From Halogeometricum rufum (lineage in GTDB: Archaea; Halobacteriota; Halobacteria; Halobacteriales; Haloferacaceae): a stretch of DNA of 64,000 bases. Numbering within the stretch: position 1 is the stretch's first letter; every line of letters begins with the position of its first letter. The translations under genes and the position numbers were made by a program. Positions 26,630 through 34,986 of this stretch are shown piece after piece. The notes under the pieces were generated by a model. That model had not been told where the DNA came from. It saw only the letters and a program-made list of their open reading frames with translations, and ran no database searches. The stretch spans positions 186,001-250,000 of the forward strand of contig NZ_FOYT01000002.1 in the NCBI RefSeq assembly GCF_900112175.1. The letters run 5' to 3'.

Positions 26630-26981
26630 TCGGACGCTCGGCCGTCGTCACGTGACGGCGTTCGGGGTCCCGACCCCGTCCGCAGTCGCAGTCGACGGTA
26701 CCCGCCTTCGACCGCTCCCGCGGGACGGCACACCCTTTTCAGCGGACCGACGCGCGAGTGGCGACCACGCCGCCGGCCGCGGCACCGCCGCCGCGGCGTC
26801 GTCGCCCCCCGCGTGTGCCCTCGCTTCACACGGAGACGAGGCGTAACGCCGCCGTATCCCGGGCGCTCGGGCGATTGCTTCGACGGACTTAAGGCCGCCA
26901 TTCCCATTTGCTCCGACGAGGCAGGCAGACGCCTGTTTCACTGACCCGTAGGAGCAATCCTGCGTACTACGGAGGTGAATA
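26630..26981 (+). promoter_or_regulatory. Intergenic region with promoter and structured leader of the L1-L10-L12 operon
   Basis: No gene is seen in these 352 bases. A TATA-like CTTAAGG at 26888-26894 would start transcription near 26915 and leave a leader of about 67 bases. Near its 3' end the leader can fold: CCGTAG (26946-26951) pairs with CTACGG (26967-26972), with GGAGCAATCC as a smaller GCAA-capped stem inside. The right arm runs into the Shine-Dalgarno GGAGGT (26971-26976). A leader of this size with an L1-binding structure is known in haloarchaeal L1 operons. Confidence 0.65.
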
Positions 26982-27620
26982 ATGGCAGATACGATAGTTG
27001 ACGCAGTCTCTCGCGCACTTGACGAGGCTCCCGAGCGGAACTTCCGCGAAACGGTAGACCTCGCTATCAACCTGCGCGACCTCGACCTAAACGACCCGTC
27101 GAAGCGTGTCGACGAGAGCATCGTGCTCCCCGAAGGCACCGGACAGGAGACGAAGATCGTCGTCTTCGCGACCGGCGAAACCGCACTCCAAGCCGAGGAG
27201 GTTGCCGACCAGGTGATGGACGGTAACGACCTCGAAGACCTTGGAGACGATACGGACGCCGCCAAAGACCTCGCGGACGAGACGGACTTCTTCGTGGCAG
27301 ATGCCGATATGATGCAAGATATCGGCCGTTACCTCGGGACCGTTCTCGGTCCCCGAGGGAAGATGCCGACGCCGCTCCAACCGGACGACGACGTGGTCGA
27401 AGTTGTGAATCGGATGAAGAACACGGTCCAACTCCGCAGTCGTGACCGCCGCACGTTCCACACCCGCGTGGGTGCAGAGGACATGCCGGCCGACGAAATC
27501 GCGGAGAACATCGACGTCATCGTTCGTCGTCTCGAGGCCACTCTCGAGAAGGGTCCCCTCAACATCGACGGGATCTACGTGAAGACGACGATGGGTCCGT
27601 CGGTGGAGGTACGCGCATGA
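26982..27620 (+). CDS. rpl1: 50S ribosomal protein L1
   Basis: L1 forms the mobile stalk at the tRNA exit and, in many organisms, represses its own operon by binding mRNA. The 212-residue protein shows the archaeal L1 pattern: [20 protein letters not shown], the RNA-contacting [16 protein letters not shown] loop, and the C-terminal [11 protein letters not shown]. Codon use is somewhat less GC-biased at the start. It has a Shine-Dalgarno sequence and a structured leader, and overlaps L10 by four bases. Confidence 0.97.
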   Translation: MADTIVDAVSRALDEAPERNFRETVDLAINLRDLDLNDPSKRVDESIVLPEGTGQETKIVVFATGETALQAEEVADQVMDGNDLEDLGDDTDAAKDLADETDFFVADADMMQDIGRYLGTVLGPRGKMPTPLQPDDDVVEVVNRMKNTVQLRSRDRRTFHTRVGAEDMPADEIAENIDVIVRRLEATLEKGPLNIDGIYVKTTMGPSVEVRA

Positions 27621-28660
27621 GCGAGAGCGAGTCCGTCCGCAAGACAGAGACCATCCCCGAGTGGAAACGCATCGAAGTCGGTGAACTCACCGACTTCCTC
27701 GAAGAGTACCAGTCCGTCGGCGTCGTGAGCGTCACCGGAATCCCGAGCCGCCAGCTGCAGAGCATGCGGCGGGACCTCCACGGCAGCGCGGAACTTCGGA
27801 TGAGCCGTAACACGCTCGTCACCCGCGCGCTGGAGGACGTGAACGACGGCCTCGAACAGCTGACCGAGTTCGTCTACGGACAGGTCGCTCTCGTGGGCAC
27901 GAACGACAACCCGTTCGGCCTCTACAAACAGCTCGAAGCGTCGAAGACGCCTGCACCCATCAACGCGGGCGAAGTCGCCCCGAACGACATCGTCATCCCC
28001 GAGGGTGACACCGGTGTCGACCCGGGTCCCTTCGTCGGTGAACTCCAGCAGGTCGGTGCGGCCGCCCGCATCATGGAGGGCTCCATCAAGGTCACCGAGG
28101 ACTCGCAAGTCCTCGACGAGGGTGAAGTCGTCTCCGAGGAACTCGCCAACGTCCTGAACGAGCTCGGCATCGAACCCAAGGAGGTCGGTCTCGACCTCCG
28201 CGGCGTCTACTCCGAAGGCGTCCTGTTCGAGCCCGAGGAACTCGCCATCGACGTGGACGAGTACCGCGCGGACATCCAGTCCGCCGCGGCCGGCGCCCGC
28301 AACCTCTCGATCAACGCGGGCTACCCCACGGCGCAGACCGCGCCCACGATACTCGCGAAGGCCGCCGGCGAGGCGAAGGCCCTCGGCCTGTTCGCCGCCA
28401 TCGAGGACCCCGAGCTCATGCCGGACCTCGTCGCCAAGGCCGACGCGCAGCTTCGCTCGCTGGCGGCGCAGATCGACGACGAGGAGGCCCTGCCGGAGGA
28501 ACTCCGCGGCGTCGAGGCGCCCGCAGCCGAGCCCGCCGACGAGGCGGACGAAGACGAATCGACTGACGAAGAAGACACTGAAGCCGAAGCCGACGACACC
28601 GACGACGACGACGAAGACGACGGAGACGGTGCCGACGGGCTCGGCGCGATGTTCGGATAA
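27617..28660 (+). CDS. rpl10: 50S ribosomal protein L10 (stalk protein P0)
   Basis: L10/P0 anchors the L12 dimers on the ribosome stalk. The 347-residue protein has the N-terminal rRNA-binding domain ([18 protein letters not shown] and a conserved [12 protein letters not shown]), the archaeal insert, and helices for binding L12 dimers after residue 245. It ends with a very acidic hinge of about 45 residues and the factor-binding tip DGLGAMFG, the same kind of tail as in L12. It overlaps L1 by four bases. Confidence 0.97.
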   Translation: MSESESVRKTETIPEWKRIEVGELTDFLEEYQSVGVVSVTGIPSRQLQSMRRDLHGSAELRMSRNTLVTRALEDVNDGLEQLTEFVYGQVALVGTNDNPFGLYKQLEASKTPAPINAGEVAPNDIVIPEGDTGVDPGPFVGELQQVGAAARIMEGSIKVTEDSQVLDEGEVVSEELANVLNELGIEPKEVGLDLRGVYSEGVLFEPEELAIDVDEYRADIQSAAAGARNLSINAGYPTAQTAPTILAKAAGEAKALGLFAAIEDPELMPDLVAKADAQLRSLAAQIDDEEALPEELRGVEAPAAEPADEADEDESTDEEDTEAEADDTDDDDEDDGDGADGLGAMFG

Positions 28661-28678
28661 TCAACGAGGAACTCAACA

Positions 28679-29020
28679 ATGGAATACGTTTACGCAGCTC
28701 TCATCCTGAACGAGTCGGGCGAAGAGATCAACGAAGACAACGTCACCGACGTGCTCGAAGCCGCCGGTGTGGACGTCGAGGAATCCCGCGTCAAGGCGCT
28801 CGTCGCCGCGCTGGAGGACGTCGACATCGAGGAGGCCGTCGAGACGGCCGCCGCCGCTCCCGCGCCCGCCGCGGGCGGTAGCGCAGGCGGCGACGTCGAA
28901 GCCGCGGACGGCGACGACGACGACGACGAGGGTGGCGAGGAAGAGGCCGCAGCCGAAGAAGAGGACGACGACGAAGAAGAGGAGTCCTCCGGCGAGGGCC
29001 TCGGCGAACTCTTCGGCTGA
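28679..29020 (+). CDS. rpl12: 50S ribosomal protein L12 (P1-type stalk protein)
   Basis: L12 dimers recruit translation factors. The 113-residue protein starts [20 protein letters not shown], the archaeal/eukaryotic P1 fold. An Ala/Pro hinge follows, then an acidic stretch, and the conserved tip EGLGELFG, which contacts elongation factors. GAGGAA ten bases before the ATG may serve as ribosome-binding site. It ends the operon; an inverted repeat and a T run follow. Confidence 0.97.
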   Translation: MEYVYAALILNESGEEINEDNVTDVLEAAGVDVEESRVKALVAALEDVDIEEAVETAAAAPAPAAGGSAGGDVEAADGDDDDDEGGEEEAAAEEEDDDEEEESSGEGLGELFG

Positions 29021-29036
29021 GCCCGACGCAGTTCGC

Positions 29037-29084
29037 ACGTCCATCCGGACGTCCCTTCGAATCGTCAGTACACCTCGCATTTTT
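29037..29084 (+). terminator. Putative terminator after the L1-L10-L12 operon
   Basis: A perfect inverted repeat, ACGTCC (29037-29042) and GGACGT (29047-29052) with loop ATCC, starts 17 bases after the L12 stop. A run of five T follows at 29080-29084. Archaeal termination depends mainly on T runs, so the T tract is the more likely signal. Confidence 0.45.
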
Positions 29085-29209
29085 CTGACCCCGTCCCGAG
29101 AGCGACCGCTCCGCGTCGTCACCCCCGGCCACCGCTGGTCCGACTACCGCGCCTTCGACCACCGCGCGAGCCGAGCGTTCAAGTGCGATGACGGGACCAC
29201 TCCGCCGCG

Positions 29210-30469
29210 ATGGCCGCGACGACCACACTCACGTTCGCTCTCGCCGGCGTCTGCCTCGGGACGGTGAGCGGACTCGTCCCCGGCCTGCACGTCAACGCCC
29301 TCGCGCTCCTGTTGGCCGCCGCCGCGCCGACGCTGCCCGCCCCGCCCGCCGCAGTCGGCGCCGCCGTCCTCGCGGCGGGCGTCGTCCACACGTTCCTCGA
29401 CGTGGTGCCCGCACTCGTCCTCGGCGTCCCGGACGCGGCGACGGCGGTGGGGTCGCTGCCCGGCCACCGACTCGTCCTCGCCGGGCGCGGCCGCGAGGCA
29501 CTCCGGCTCTCCGCCGTCGGGAGCGGCGTCGCCGTCGCGGGCGCGGTGCCGCTGGCGCTCCCGCTCTCGCACCTCGTCGCCGCCGGCCGCGCGGAACTGT
29601 ACGCCGCGCTCCCGGCCGTTCTCGCCCTCGTCGTCGTCCTCCTCGTGGCCGCCGAGCCGACCCGGCGGCGGCGACTCGGCGGCGTCGTCTGCTTCGGACT
29701 CGCGGCGGGACTCGGACTGCTGACGCTCGGCGTCCCCACCGACGGGTCGCTCGCGCCGTCGGCCGCGACGTCGATGCTGGCACCGCTGTTCGCCGGCCTG
29801 TTCGGCGCGCCGGTCCTCGTCGATGCGCTCGGCGGGCGGGGAGCGATACCGCCGCAGGAGGGGGCGCGGACGGCGCTCTCGCCGGTGGCGACGCTCCGCG
29901 CGGCCGCGTCGGGCGTCGGCGGCGGTGCGCTCGTCGGCTACCTCCCGGGCGTCTCCGCGGGCGTGGCGACGGTGTTGGCACTCGGCGGCGCGGGGGGCGA
30001 GAGCCGCCTCGCCGACGGGTCGAGCGGAGACGGCGGCCGAACAGACCGCCTGTACGTCGTCGCGACCAGCGGAGCCGACACGGCGACGGCCGTCTTCGCC
30101 GCCGCGGCGCTCGTCGTGGTCGGCGACGAACGGAGCGGGGTGGCCGTCGCCCTCTCGGCCGTCGGCGGCGGCGGGTCCCCGTTCGGCTCGGTGACGGCGC
30201 TGGCCACCGTCGTCTTCGCCGCGGGCGTCGGGTGCGTACTGGTGCCGACTGTCGGCGACCGCTACCTCGCCGTCGTGCGCCGACTCCCGCACCGCGCGCT
30301 CTCCGTGGCGGTTCTCGCCCTGCTGTGGGTACTCGCGGGCGTCTTCGCGGGCGTGCCGGGGCTGTGCGTCTTCGCGCTCGCCGCACTCGTCGGCCTCGTC
30401 CCGCCGCGTCTGGGCGTCCGGCGCGTCCACCTGATGGGCGTGCTCATCGGCCCCGTCGCGCTCGGGTGA
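29210..30469 (+). CDS. TctA-type membrane permease (DUF112 family)
   Basis: The 419-residue protein has about ten to twelve hydrophobic helices. It carries the TctA-like signature GTVSGLVPGLHVNALALLL near residues 17-35 and a second copy of this type, VGYLPGVSAGVATVLAL, around residue 245, consistent with an inverted duplicated fold. TctA is the large permease of tripartite tricarboxylate transporters, but no TctB or binding protein is near, so the substrate and mode are open. The ATG at 29210 is the first that precedes the hydrophobic core. Confidence 0.82.
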   Translation: MAATTTLTFALAGVCLGTVSGLVPGLHVNALALLLAAAAPTLPAPPAAVGAAVLAAGVVHTFLDVVPALVLGVPDAATAVGSLPGHRLVLAGRGREALRLSAVGSGVAVAGAVPLALPLSHLVAAGRAELYAALPAVLALVVVLLVAAEPTRRRRLGGVVCFGLAAGLGLLTLGVPTDGSLAPSAATSMLAPLFAGLFGAPVLVDALGGRGAIPPQEGARTALSPVATLRAAASGVGGGALVGYLPGVSAGVATVLALGGAGGESRLADGSSGDGGRTDRLYVVATSGADTATAVFAAAALVVVGDERSGVAVALSAVGGGGSPFGSVTALATVVFAAGVGCVLVPTVGDRYLAVVRRLPHRALSVAVLALLWVLAGVFAGVPGLCVFALAALVGLVPPRLGVRRVHLMGVLIGPVALG

Positions 30470-30474
30470 GCCGG

Positions 30475-30496
30475 AAAGACAACCGTTAAAAGTCGC
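30475..30496 (+). promoter_or_regulatory. Promoter block of the zinc-finger / aEF-1beta pair
   Basis: AACCGTTAAAAGTCGC at 30481-30496 includes the TATA element TTAAAA at 30486-30491, 24-29 bases before the ATG at 30515. The bases GAAAGAC upstream match the L11 promoter in position. It begins just after the stop of the permease gene. Confidence 0.7.
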
Positions 30497-30514
30497 GGAC
30501 GGGTTGATAGCCGT

Positions 30515-30694
30515 ATGAGCCAGTCCGAGCAGCGACACGCCAGACAGTGCGTGTCCTGCGGCATCAACATCTCCGGCATGAGCGCGGCGACGTTCGACTG
30601 CCCGGAGTGTGGCACCGAGATTTCGCGCTGTGCGAAGTGCCGAAAGCAGAGCAACCTCTACGAGTGTCCCGACTGCGGCTTCATGGGTCCGTAA
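30515..30694 (+). CDS. Small CPxCG zinc-finger protein, 59 residues
   Basis: The frame from ATG at 30515 to TAA at 30692-30694 encodes 59 residues with four Cys pairs: CVSCG (12-15), CPECG (29-32), CAKC (39-42) and CPDCG (51-54). This gives two zinc sites. It matches the small zinc-finger protein family whose Haloferax volcanii member HVO_2753 has been studied by NMR and linked to swarming and biofilm formation. The next gene, aEF-1beta, starts 3 bases later, so the two form one transcript under the L11-like promoter. A role near translation is an inference from this pairing. Confidence 0.9.
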   Translation: MSQSEQRHARQCVSCGINISGMSAATFDCPECGTEISRCAKCRKQSNLYECPDCGFMGP

Positions 30695-30697
30695 ACA

Positions 30698-30964
30698 ATG
30701 GGGAAAGTAGCTGCCAAGATGAAAGTCATGCCGAACAGCCCCGAAATCGACCTCGACGAACTCCAGGAACGACTGGAGGACTCCCTGCCCGAGGGTGCGA
30801 AGATAAACGGGTTCGAGCGTGACGACGTGGCGTTCGGACTCGTCGCACTCCTGCCGACGGTCATCGTCCCCGACGACGCCGGCGGGACGGAAGCCGTCGA
30901 GGAAGCGTTCTCGGACGTCGAGGGCGTCGAGAGCGTCGCCGTCGAGAACGTCGGCCGCATCTGA
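30698..30964 (+). CDS. ef1b: Translation elongation factor aEF-1beta
   Basis: aEF-1beta exchanges GDP for GTP on aEF-1alpha. The 88-residue protein is of normal archaeal length and begins [20 protein letters not shown]. It then has the typical [24 protein letters not shown] strand-helix pattern and ends [15 protein letters not shown]. It lies three bases after the zinc-finger gene and must share its promoter. Confidence 0.96.
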   Translation: MGKVAAKMKVMPNSPEIDLDELQERLEDSLPEGAKINGFERDDVAFGLVALLPTVIVPDDAGGTEAVEEAFSDVEGVESVAVENVGRI

Positions 30965-30997
30965 GCGGACGACGGTAGCAGTCAGTTCTCGCTCGCG

Positions 30998-31020
30998 GCG
31001 TCTGCCGCCGTCGCAGACGC
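30998..31020. terminator. Hairpin between converging genes
   Basis: GCGTCTGC (30998-31005) and GCAGACGC (31013-31020) form a perfect 8-base inverted repeat with a 7-base loop. It lies between the end of aEF-1beta and the end of the converging membrane-protein gene. No T run follows on either strand, so a role as terminator or 3'-end stabiliser is only possible. Confidence 0.3.
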
Positions 31021-31092
31021 TGCCGTGCTATCGAAACCCGCGAGTGACGACGCCGTTCGGACCGACAGTTCCGCGTGGAGAAGACGAGACGG

Positions 31093-31374
31093 TCAGTCGC
31101 TGCGTTCCATGTAGAGGAGGCCGATGACGGGCGCGAGGATGAACCCCGTTCCGAGGACGATGAGGAACGCGACGGACGTGCTCGTCCCGAGTGCCCACGC
31201 GACGAGGACGCCGACGACGGCACCGAGGAGGATGCCCGCGGAGGCACCCACGCCGAACTTCTCGCCGATGTGACTCGACACCCCGCCGACGGCGTGCGAT
31301 TCGGTCGGTTCGTACTCTGTCACCGACTGCTCACCGGACGGCGCGTCGTTCTGAGTCGTAAGTTCTTGAGCCAT
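31093..31374 (-). CDS. Small two-helix membrane protein
   Basis: This 93-residue protein has a polar N-terminal half (about 35 residues) and two hydrophobic helices, about residues 45-61 and 66-86, ending LLYMERSD. The motif GEKFGVGASAGILLGAVVG is distinctive, but I cannot name the family. Upstream, GTAAACCTA lies about 25-33 bases before the ATG and may be the promoter. It converges on aEF-1beta. Confidence 0.7.
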   Translation of the reverse strand: MAQELTTQNDAPSGEQSVTEYEPTESHAVGGVSSHIGEKFGVGASAGILLGAVVGVLVAWALGTSTSVAFLIVLGTGFILAPVIGLLYMERSD

Positions 31375-31437
31375 GCGCTACCGTACTCCCGCCTCGGTGT
31401 TAGGTTTACCGCGTTTTCGGACGGTAGTGAACGCCGG

Positions 31438-32601
31438 TCAGAACGCGGCGTCGAACGCCGCGTCGAGGTCCGCCTTCATGTCGTCGACGTGTTCGATACC
31501 GACCGACACGCGGACGAGTCCGTCAGTCAGTCCGGCGGCGAGGCGTTCCTCGCGCGGGATGGCCGCGTGCGTCATCGCCGCCGGTTGCTCGATGAGGCTC
31601 TCGACGCCGCCCAGACTCTCCGCGAGCGTGAACACTTCCGTCTCCTCGACGACGGTGGAGGCCTGTTCGAGCGTCCCGTCCACCTCGAACGACAGCATCC
31701 CGCCGAAGTCGTCCATCTGTTCGGCCGCGAGTTCGTGCTGGGGGTGTGACGCCAGTCCCGGGTAGTAGACGTCGGCGACGCGTTCGTGGTCGTCCAGCCA
31801 GCGGGCGAGTTCGCTCGCGTTCTCGCAGTGGCGGTCCATGCGGACCGAGAGCGTCTTCGTCCCGCGGAGGACGAGGAAGCAGTCGAACGGCGACGGCGTC
31901 GCGCCGACGGCGTTCTGGTAGAAGCCGATTCGCTCGTCCAGTTCCTCGTCGTCGGTGACGAGTGCGCCCGCCACCACGTCCGAGTGGCCGCCGAGGTACT
32001 TCGTCAGCGAGTGCGAGACGACGTCCGCGCCGTGTTCGAGCGGTCGCTGGAGGTACGGCGTGGCGAACGTGTTGTCCACGGCGCAGAGCGCGTCGTACTC
32101 GTGAGCGAGGTCAGCCAGCGCCGAAACGTCGTTGACGCGCATCAGCGGGTTCGTCGGCGTCTCGACCCACAGGAGGGCCGTCTCCTCGCGCATCGCGTCG
32201 GCGACGGCGTCGTGGTCCGTCGTGTCCACGAAGTCGAACGAGAGGTCGTACTCCTCGTACACCTGCGTGAAGATACGGTGCGTGCCGCCGTAGACGTCGT
32301 CGCCCGTGACGACGTGGTCGCCCGCTTCGAGCAGGTTCAAGACGGTGTTTATCGACCCCATCCCGGAGGAGAACGCGCGGCCGTGAGCGCCGCCCTCGAG
32401 GGAGGCGAGGTTGGCTTCGAGGTCCGTGCGCGTGGGGTTGCCCGTCCGGGAGTACTCGTAGCCGCGGTGGTCGCCCGGCGCGTCCTGCGCGTACGTCGAG
32501 TTCGCGTGGATGGGCGTCATCAGCGCGCCCGTCTCCTCGTCGGGGTCCTGTCCGGCGTGGATGGCACGCGTCTCGATGGAGTAGTCGCTGTCGTCGTCCA
32601 T
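31438..32601 (-). CDS. metB: Cystathionine gamma-synthase / lyase family enzyme
   Basis: The 387-residue enzyme is a PLP-dependent Cys/Met-metabolism protein. It has [22 protein letters not shown], the substrate loop [13 protein letters not shown], the PLP-contacting [14 protein letters not shown], and the Schiff-base lysine in [17 protein letters not shown] (Lys201). The end ([19 protein letters not shown], then [13 protein letters not shown]) is also typical. It may make cystathionine from an activated homoserine or split it; the two activities cannot be told apart by sequence here. A methionine role would fit the MetE genes 5 kb away. Confidence 0.9.
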   Translation of the reverse strand: MDDDSDYSIETRAIHAGQDPDEETGALMTPIHANSTYAQDAPGDHRGYEYSRTGNPTRTDLEANLASLEGGAHGRAFSSGMGSINTVLNLLEAGDHVVTGDDVYGGTHRIFTQVYEEYDLSFDFVDTTDHDAVADAMREETALLWVETPTNPLMRVNDVSALADLAHEYDALCAVDNTFATPYLQRPLEHGADVVSHSLTKYLGGHSDVVAGALVTDDEELDERIGFYQNAVGATPSPFDCFLVLRGTKTLSVRMDRHCENASELARWLDDHERVADVYYPGLASHPQHELAAEQMDDFGGMLSFEVDGTLEQASTVVEETEVFTLAESLGGVESLIEQPAAMTHAAIPREERLAAGLTDGLVRVSVGIEHVDDMKADLDAAFDAAF

Positions 32602-32726
32602 GCACCCGTCGTCGCGGGCGACGGGCCTGACTCTTGCCCTTTCGCCGAGTTCACGCCACGCTCCCGCACGCGCGAGACAGGAACGTGCGTTTTATAACTG
32701 CGTCACCAGTATTCTGCCTCACGACT

Positions 32727-33017
32727 ATGCCGAGTTCCAACGGTCCGCTTCACGGGACGAGAGGAAAGCTGTCGAACAAACCCCGCGAGCGCGGCACCTC
32801 CCCGCCGCAGCGAGCGATTCAGGAGTACGACGAGGGCCAGAAGGTCCACCTGAAGATCGACCCCAGCGTGCGAAAGGGCCGCTTCCACGCGCGCTTCAAC
32901 GGCCACACGGGCGAAGTGGTCGGCAAGCAGGGTCGCGCGTTCAAGGTCCAGATCAACGACGGCGGGAAGGACAAGATTCTCGTCGTCCGGCCCGCCCACC
33001 TGCGCGCCCAGCAGTAA
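32727..33017 (+). CDS. rpl21e: 50S ribosomal protein L21e
   Basis: L21e is an archaeal/eukaryotic large-subunit protein. The 96-residue sequence includes [19 protein letters not shown], the basic start that enters rRNA, and the barrel part ([20 protein letters not shown]). TTTTATAA at about 32690 is 30-37 bases upstream of the ATG. It leads the conserved archaeal set L21e-Rpo4-DUF655-KsgA, and Rpo4 starts 12 bases after its stop. Confidence 0.96.
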   Translation: MPSSNGPLHGTRGKLSNKPRERGTSPPQRAIQEYDEGQKVHLKIDPSVRKGRFHARFNGHTGEVVGKQGRAFKVQINDGGKDKILVVRPAHLRAQQ

Positions 33018-33029
33018 CTCCTCTCGCCG

Positions 33030-33386
33030 ATGACCATCTTCAAAGAGAAGGTACACGAGGAGTATCTCACCACGAGCGAGGTCAAGGAACTCCTCGAAGA
33101 CGTCGAAGCCGAACGCGCCGCGGACGAGGAGCGTGAACTCCGTTACGAACTCGCTCGCGCCATCGAACACGTGAACCGCTTCGCCTTCCTCGACCCCGAA
33201 GAGTCGGTCGAACTCGTCGAGGAACTCCTCGAACTGGAGAAGGTCGACGAGGCGACGGCGTTCAAAATCGCGGACCTCCTCCCCCAGAGCCGGGACGAAC
33301 TCCGCGCCGTCTACGCGCAGGAGCGGTACGCGCTCAGCGGCGACGAACTCGACGAGATTCTGGACGTCGTCGCGAAGTACGCCTGA
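33030..33386 (+). CDS. rpoF: DNA-directed RNA polymerase subunit F (Rpo4)
   Basis: Rpo4 pairs with Rpo7 to form the polymerase stalk. The 118-residue protein shows the archaeal pattern: EKVHEEYLTTSEVKELLEDV at the start, RYELARAIEHVNRFAFLDPE in the middle, and the HRDC-like end ADLLPQSRDELRAVYAQERY. It is mostly helical and acidic. It follows L21e with a 12-base gap; the next gene has its own strong promoter. Confidence 0.94.
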   Translation: MTIFKEKVHEEYLTTSEVKELLEDVEAERAADEERELRYELARAIEHVNRFAFLDPEESVELVEELLELEKVDEATAFKIADLLPQSRDELRAVYAQERYALSGDELDEILDVVAKYA

Positions 33387-33395
33387 GGGGCCAAC

Positions 33396-33419
33396 TTTTT
33401 AAATACGCCGTCGGCGTAT
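33396..33419 (+). promoter_or_regulatory. TATA box and palindromic operator candidate of the DUF655 gene
   Basis: TTTTTAAATA (33396-33405) is a strong TATA element 23-32 bases before the ATG at 33428. Overlapping its 3' end lies a perfect palindrome, ATACGCCG-T-CGGCGTAT (33403-33419), with 8-base arms around one base. Its position between TATA and start suits a repressor that blocks polymerase binding. Confidence 0.6.
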
Positions 33420-33427
33420 CCATTGAC

Positions 33428-34060
33428 ATGACAAGCGCTGAGAGCGGAGACGCCGACCCCGACACGTCGGTCGACGAGACCGAGAGCGGCGCCGACGCGG
33501 CGACGGACGTGACGTCCGCCGTCGTCCTCGACCACCTCCCGCACGGGCGACCGGACGACGACCGGCCGCGATACAAGAAATCCCCGCTCGCGTACGCCCT
33601 CGGTGAGAAGAACTTCCGCCTCTTCGAGCTTCGACTCGGCGACGACTCGGACGTCTCCATCGGTGACAAGGTGGTACTCTTCCCGGCGGAGGAACGCGAC
33701 GCCGTCGAGGAACTCCGCGAAGTCGGCTACGACGACCTGTCGAACACGGCGCACTCGGAACTGGAGTACGTCGTCGAGGACGTCGTCGAGGAGAACGAGC
33801 GGCGCTTCGTGGACTTCTACAACGACGCCCAGCCCATCACGCTGCGCCTCCACCAGTTGAACCTCCTGCCGGGCATCGGGAAGAAACTCCGGAACAACAT
33901 CCTCGACGAGCGCAAACGCGGCCCGTACGAGAGCTTCGAGGACCTCGAAGACCGAGTGTCGGGCCTCCACCACCCCCGCGACGTGCTGGTCGAGCGAATC
34001 ATGGAGGAACTCCGCGACGACGATCTGAAGTACAAGGCGTTCGTCGGGCGAGACAGCTAG
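33428..34060 (+). CDS. DUF655 RNA-binding-like protein
   Basis: The 210-residue protein starts with about 35 acidic residues. An OB-like barrel follows (VLDHLPHGR ... YALGEKNFRLFELRLGDD ... IGDKVVLFPAEERDAV), then a helix-hairpin-helix, LNLLPGIGKKLRNNIL, at about residues 143-158. This is the archaeal DUF655 family, almost always next to Rpo4 and KsgA, and a role in ribosome or RNA work has been assumed from that neighbourhood. It has its own promoter with a palindrome, so it may be regulated apart from L21e-Rpo4. Confidence 0.88.
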   Translation: MTSAESGDADPDTSVDETESGADAATDVTSAVVLDHLPHGRPDDDRPRYKKSPLAYALGEKNFRLFELRLGDDSDVSIGDKVVLFPAEERDAVEELREVGYDDLSNTAHSELEYVVEDVVEENERRFVDFYNDAQPITLRLHQLNLLPGIGKKLRNNILDERKRGPYESFEDLEDRVSGLHHPRDVLVERIMEELRDDDLKYKAFVGRDS

Positions 34061-34111
34061 TCGCGCCCCCGAGCCGAGACGTTTACCCCGGTTCGCACGT
34101 ATTCTCCGCCG

Positions 34112-34981
34112 ATGACCGAGCCGCAGCCAGACCCGACAGAGGCGGCGGCGCACGCGCCGCGCGACCCGGACCGACTCATCCGACGCGCGGGCCTGCGCGG
34201 CGACCCCGACCAGGACCAGCACTTCCTCGTGGACGACCGAGTGCTCGACCGTATCCCCGGCTACCTCCCCGACGACGCGGACGCCTCGCACGTCCTCGAA
34301 GTCGGCGCGGGGACGGGCGCGCTGACCGACCGACTGCTCCGCGTCGCCGACCGGGTGACCGTCGTCGAACGCGACACGCGCCTCGCCTCGTTCCTCCGCG
34401 AGGAGTTCGCCGCGGACGTCGAGGACGGTCGACTGACGGTGCTGGAGGGCGACGCGCTCGAACTCGACCTGCCGGACGTCACCGCCTGCGTCTCGAACCT
34501 CCCGTACGGCATCTCCTCGGAGATAACGTTCCGCCTGCTCCCCCGCGGAATCCCCCTCGTGCTGATGTTCCAGAAGGAGTTCGGCGAGCGGATGGCCGCC
34601 GAGGCGGGCGGCGACGACTACGGCCGCCTCTCGGTGAGCGCGCAGCACTACGGCGACGTGGAAGTCGTCGAGACGGTTCCGAAGGAGGCGTTCGACCCCG
34701 CCCCGGCCGTCGAGAGCGTCGTCGTCCGCGTGACGCCGCGCGCGCCCGACTACGAGGTGGCCGACGAGGCGTTCTTCCTCGACTTCGTGAAGGCGCTTTT
34801 CACCCAGCGACGCAAGACCATCCGCAACGGCATCCGCAACACCGCGCACATCTCCGGGCTGTCCGACCCCGAGGCCGTCGTCGAGGCGGCCGACGAGGAC
34901 CTGTTGCGAAAGCGCGCGGGGAACGTGACGCCGCGGGAGTTCGCGGCGCTGGCGGCGCTGGCCGACGAACACGGCCGGTGA
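34112..34981 (+). CDS. ksgA: 16S rRNA dimethyladenosine transferase
   Basis: KsgA/Dim1 dimethylates two adjacent adenines near the 3' end of 16S rRNA during small-subunit maturation. The 289-residue protein has DQHFLVDDRVLDRI, the AdoMet-binding VLEVGAGTGALT (about residues 61-72), the acidic ERD after strand 2, and the catalytic NLPYGISSEITF at about 129-140. The C-terminal helical domain ends normally. It follows DUF655 by 51 bases, in the conserved archaeal order. Confidence 0.96.
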   Translation: MTEPQPDPTEAAAHAPRDPDRLIRRAGLRGDPDQDQHFLVDDRVLDRIPGYLPDDADASHVLEVGAGTGALTDRLLRVADRVTVVERDTRLASFLREEFAADVEDGRLTVLEGDALELDLPDVTACVSNLPYGISSEITFRLLPRGIPLVLMFQKEFGERMAAEAGGDDYGRLSVSAQHYGDVEVVETVPKEAFDPAPAVESVVVRVTPRAPDYEVADEAFFLDFVKALFTQRRKTIRNGIRNTAHISGLSDPEAVVEAADEDLLRKRAGNVTPREFAALAALADEHGR

Positions 34982-34986
34982 GACCG

